A stretch of 64,000 bases of DNA from contig CALRXU020000002.1 in assembly GCA_943372215.1 (NCBI GenBank), positions 251,635 through 315,634 of the forward strand, read 5' to 3'. The stretch is from UBA6183 sp943372215. Its GTDB lineage: Bacteria > Bacteroidota > Bacteroidia > UKL13-3. Positions 62,323 through 64,000 of the stretch are shown one piece after another (position 1 is the stretch's first letter; each line of letters begins with the position of its first letter). Made by a program: the position numbers and the translations under genes. The notes beneath the pieces were generated by a model. The model searched no databases and was not told where the DNA came from. It saw nothing but the letters and a program-made list of their open reading frames with translations.

Positions 62323-63042
62323 TTATTCCACTATCCATATTATTGTCAATGTGTCTCTAAAAATTAAGTCGTCTGGTGTAAAGTTAAATGATTGTGAGCC
62401 GTCACCAGATGCCATTGCCGCAGCAGCATAAATGTGTCTTTTTTCAACTAATTCCATGCCACTGTCACGCCCATAACTGCCATATGTAATATCATTTATT
62501 TTTACAAGTTTAAGTCCCGCTGCTTTTGCTATGCCATTAGCCTTTTCATTGCCATCTTTAACTGCATAGTCAATTATTTGTGCTTGAACTTTTTGTTTTA
62601 GTTGTTCTGATAGTTCAAAATCAAAGCTGAAGTCAATGGGCTTTTCACTTTTTGAAAATTCAGATACTATTTGTTGAAGTGTCTTCTGGTCATAAACAAA
62701 TTCAAGTCTAATGTTTTGAGAAGCCATATATCCACTGTCAATGTACTCATTGTCCTTGTAAATTCGATTTTTCGAAACCGCAAAACTTGTCGTTTTCACG
62801 TCCTTTTCGTTAAACCCCATTTTTTTTAGCAATTCATTGTAATAATTTGATTTGTCTCCAAGTCCTTTAATTGCGTCACCCATTTTTGGTTTGACTTCTG
62901 AGACGGAAATATTTAAAACTCCTAGGTCGGGTTTTACCGTTACTCTTGCCACACCCGTAACATTTAAAGTCGTCTTTTCTTTTTCTTGTCCATATGCAGT
63001 CAAAGAAAGAATTAAAAGAAATGTTGTTGTTAGTCTTTTCAT
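62323..63042 (-). CDS. SIMPL-domain (DUF541) exported protein
   Basis: 239 aa from the ATG at 63042. Signal peptide (about 1-19, ending AYGQ), then the SIMPL pattern: 'TTLNVTGVARVTVKPDLGVL' and 'NISVSEVKPKMGDAIKGLGD', 'YYNELLKKMGFNEKDVKTTS' and 'QIIDYAVKDGNEKANGIAKA'. SIMPL proteins are periplasmic or surface proteins with poorly known function. Stand-alone gene in the accessory region. Confidence 0.85.
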   Translation of the reverse strand: MKRLTTTFLLILSLTAYGQEKEKTTLNVTGVARVTVKPDLGVLNISVSEVKPKMGDAIKGLGDKSNYYNELLKKMGFNEKDVKTTSFAVSKNRIYKDNEYIDSGYMASQNIRLEFVYDQKTLQQIVSEFSKSEKPIDFSFDFELSEQLKQKVQAQIIDYAVKDGNEKANGIAKAAGLKLVKINDITYGSYGRDSGMELVEKRHIYAAAAMASGDGSQSFNFTPDDLIFRDTLTIIWIVE

Positions 63043-63175
63043 ATTATAACTTATTTTTACCATAAAATGCGAAGGCGGGGTTTAAAAAGCGCCAAAGTTC
63101 AAATTTAGTGCAGAAACCAAATAAAAGTATAAATGTTCAATCTATTCCGTCAGCCCCACTTGCACAAAAGCCATG

Positions 63176-63832
63176 TTAGCGGTTCGTGCTTTTTACTTTT
63201 TCAATAAATCTTTTAATTACATTTTCATACTCTTTTCTTGCTCCCTTAATATTTTCGAGAAGCTGACTTTCAAGTTCTTTAATCGCTTTTTTCTCTTCGT
63301 TTTCTCTTGAAATTTGAATTTCTCCATAAACATATTGTGCCCAGTTGTCCATGTCCTTCTCGTTCAGTTTGAGTGCAATATTAAAATAGTCAGCAAACCA
63401 TTCAGTCTTTTTGGTAACAAATTCAAAAGCTGAAAGTCCAACAGCTTCAGAATAAAAACCGTCTGAACCATTCATTGATTTTGTAAAGACGATAAAGAAA
63501 AACAGGTCTTTGTCAGAGTCATTTGTAAATAGTTTTTCAGTAATTGAAAGTATTTTATTGTCGTCTTTAGTAATTAGTTTTTCTTGCTTATAGATTTCTT
63601 TGTAATACTCATCAATTGTCGGGTCAGCAAGAGCTTTATTCAGTTCTTGTTGATTCGGTGAAACTGTCTGGTCTGTTTGGACTTTTGTTGTTGTGTCAAT
63701 CTTAGCTGTCTCAACAATGGAATCCTTCACATGTATTGATTCTTTCAATTTTGTTTCGTTTTTATCATTTCGCTTTCCGCATGAAAGAAAAAGAATCGTC
63801 AGCCCTAATATAAATTTTGATTTTATTGTCAT
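63176..63832 (-). CDS. Lipoprotein, unknown
   Basis: 218 aa from the ATG at 63832. Signal peptide with lipobox LFLSC, then a polar linker (about 25-65) and a helical domain with 'TIDEYYKEIYKQEKLITKDD' and 'DKDLFFFIVFTKSMNGSDGF' and a charged C-terminal helix (about 180-215). No family recognised. The stop codon TAA lies within a 9-nt boundary motif accgctaac (minus strand) that is repeated in inverted orientation just upstream of the gene, giving it cassette-like limits. Confidence 0.7.
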   Translation of the reverse strand: MTIKSKFILGLTILFLSCGKRNDKNETKLKESIHVKDSIVETAKIDTTTKVQTDQTVSPNQQELNKALADPTIDEYYKEIYKQEKLITKDDNKILSITEKLFTNDSDKDLFFFIVFTKSMNGSDGFYSEAVGLSAFEFVTKKTEWFADYFNIALKLNEKDMDNWAQYVYGEIQISRENEEKKAIKELESQLLENIKGARKEYENVIKRFIEKVKSTNR

Positions 63833-64000
63833 TGTCGTCTTTTTTTTTTGACCGCTAACGTCAGAGTGTGAAAAAACCAATTCACAATCGGCATGGTAAA
63901 ACTATTGAAAAATGTGGAAGAAACAACGCTTGATGTGTTGTTTTTTTGTTGCTGTAAAATGGATTACATCACCACACACAATCGGCAACAGGTTAGCTTT
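63833..64000. other. Right end of window: cassette-like boundary, no gene
   Basis: Contains accgctaac at 63852-63860 (inverted partner of gttagcggt at 63175-63183), the direct repeat cacaatcggc at 63884-63893 and 63977-63986, and gttagc at 63992-63997. No reading frame is credible. It looks like the recombination border between two gene-sized units. Confidence 0.4.

Noticed and set aside
1..64000. CRISPR arrays, tRNA or rRNA genes
   Set aside because: Repeats are few, dispersed and unevenly spaced; no tRNA-like T-arm (ggttcgaatcc type) or rRNA sequence was seen on either strand.
63840..64000. Integron attC site
   Set aside because: The borders show ccgctaac/gttagcgg rather than RYYYAAC/GTTRRRY, and no integrase is visible; kept only as a cassette-like observation.

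Overview
The window is chromosomal DNA, AT-rich by eye, from a member of the Bacteroidota. The evidence is a T9SS/gliding lipoprotein (SprE/PorW), two secreted proteins with type IX C-terminal sorting domains, a TonB receptor with an N-terminal carboxypeptidase-like domain, the bactofilin-AtpZ-ATP synthase arrangement, and promoters of the TTG-N19-TAnnTTTG type (clearest at fbp). The genus cannot be named from what is visible. Most of the window is housekeeping or envelope chromosome. The last 10 kb (54-64 kb) is accessory, with dispersed repeats, a restriction-gene remnant and small lipoproteins.

Layout. 0-3.5 kb (minus): an operon running from an M23-peptidase-like membrane stalk without peptidase, through bactofilin, AtpZ and a small membrane protein, to atpB-atpE-atpF, which leaves the window. 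3.6-8.8 kb (plus): sprE, a class A penicillin-binding protein and a DUF1653 protein. 8.8-20 kb (minus): group III truncated haemoglobin, a GT9 glycosyltransferase, a PolX-like protein that has lost its polymerase aspartates but kept its PHP site, a secreted vWA-like/leucine-rich-repeat protein, a MORN protein, a sigma-54 activator, an MtfA-like protein without HExxH, a YhcG-type nuclease marked by a duplicated 27-nt palindrome, and miaB. 20.3-28.1 kb (plus): a tightly packed nine-gene operon of SpeD-like decarboxylase, two zinc-ribbon DUF4178 proteins, a 58-aa membrane peptide, DUF350, a membrane-anchored spermidine-synthase homologue, a Tat-type flavin oxidoreductase, a polytopic membrane protein and an RmlD-like reductase. 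This is the strongest candidate for a poorly described system. 28-35 kb: a small membrane peptide, an HhH protein, a metal-binding HMA protein, two deoxynucleoside kinases, fbp, aspartate kinase, folK and a transglutaminase-like protein. 35-45.4 kb (minus): sugar transfer and envelope genes, an M16 peptidase, a T9SS cargo protein and prmC. 45.4-49.6 kb (plus): ribD, a DMT transporter, yigZ and a T9SS-sorted metallopeptidase. 49.64-50.12 kb: a structured 479-bp element with inverted ends. 50.1-54 kb (minus): TonB receptor, HYC_CC_PP-type protein and trpS.

54-64 kb (all minus): a voltage-gated-type K+ channel with a lamin-tail lipoprotein, a four-helix-bundle gene and an hsdR 3' remnant bracketed by a 140-bp direct repeat, a DUF2007-like membrane protein, and a three-gene cluster whose two larger products look like the two halves of a VioB/RebD-type ferritin-like imine-dimer synthase. 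The window ends with a SIMPL protein and a lipoprotein with cassette-like boundaries. A roughly 35-bp repeat occurs at least five times between these genes.

Two themes recur. Several proteins keep a fold but lose catalytic residues or domains (M23-like, PolX-like, MtfA-like, and the Cys-to-Ser SpeD). Translational coupling by ATGA, TAATG or short overlaps links most operons, especially the polyamine-type cluster and the ribD group. All functional assignments come from reading the translated sequence by eye, without database searches.
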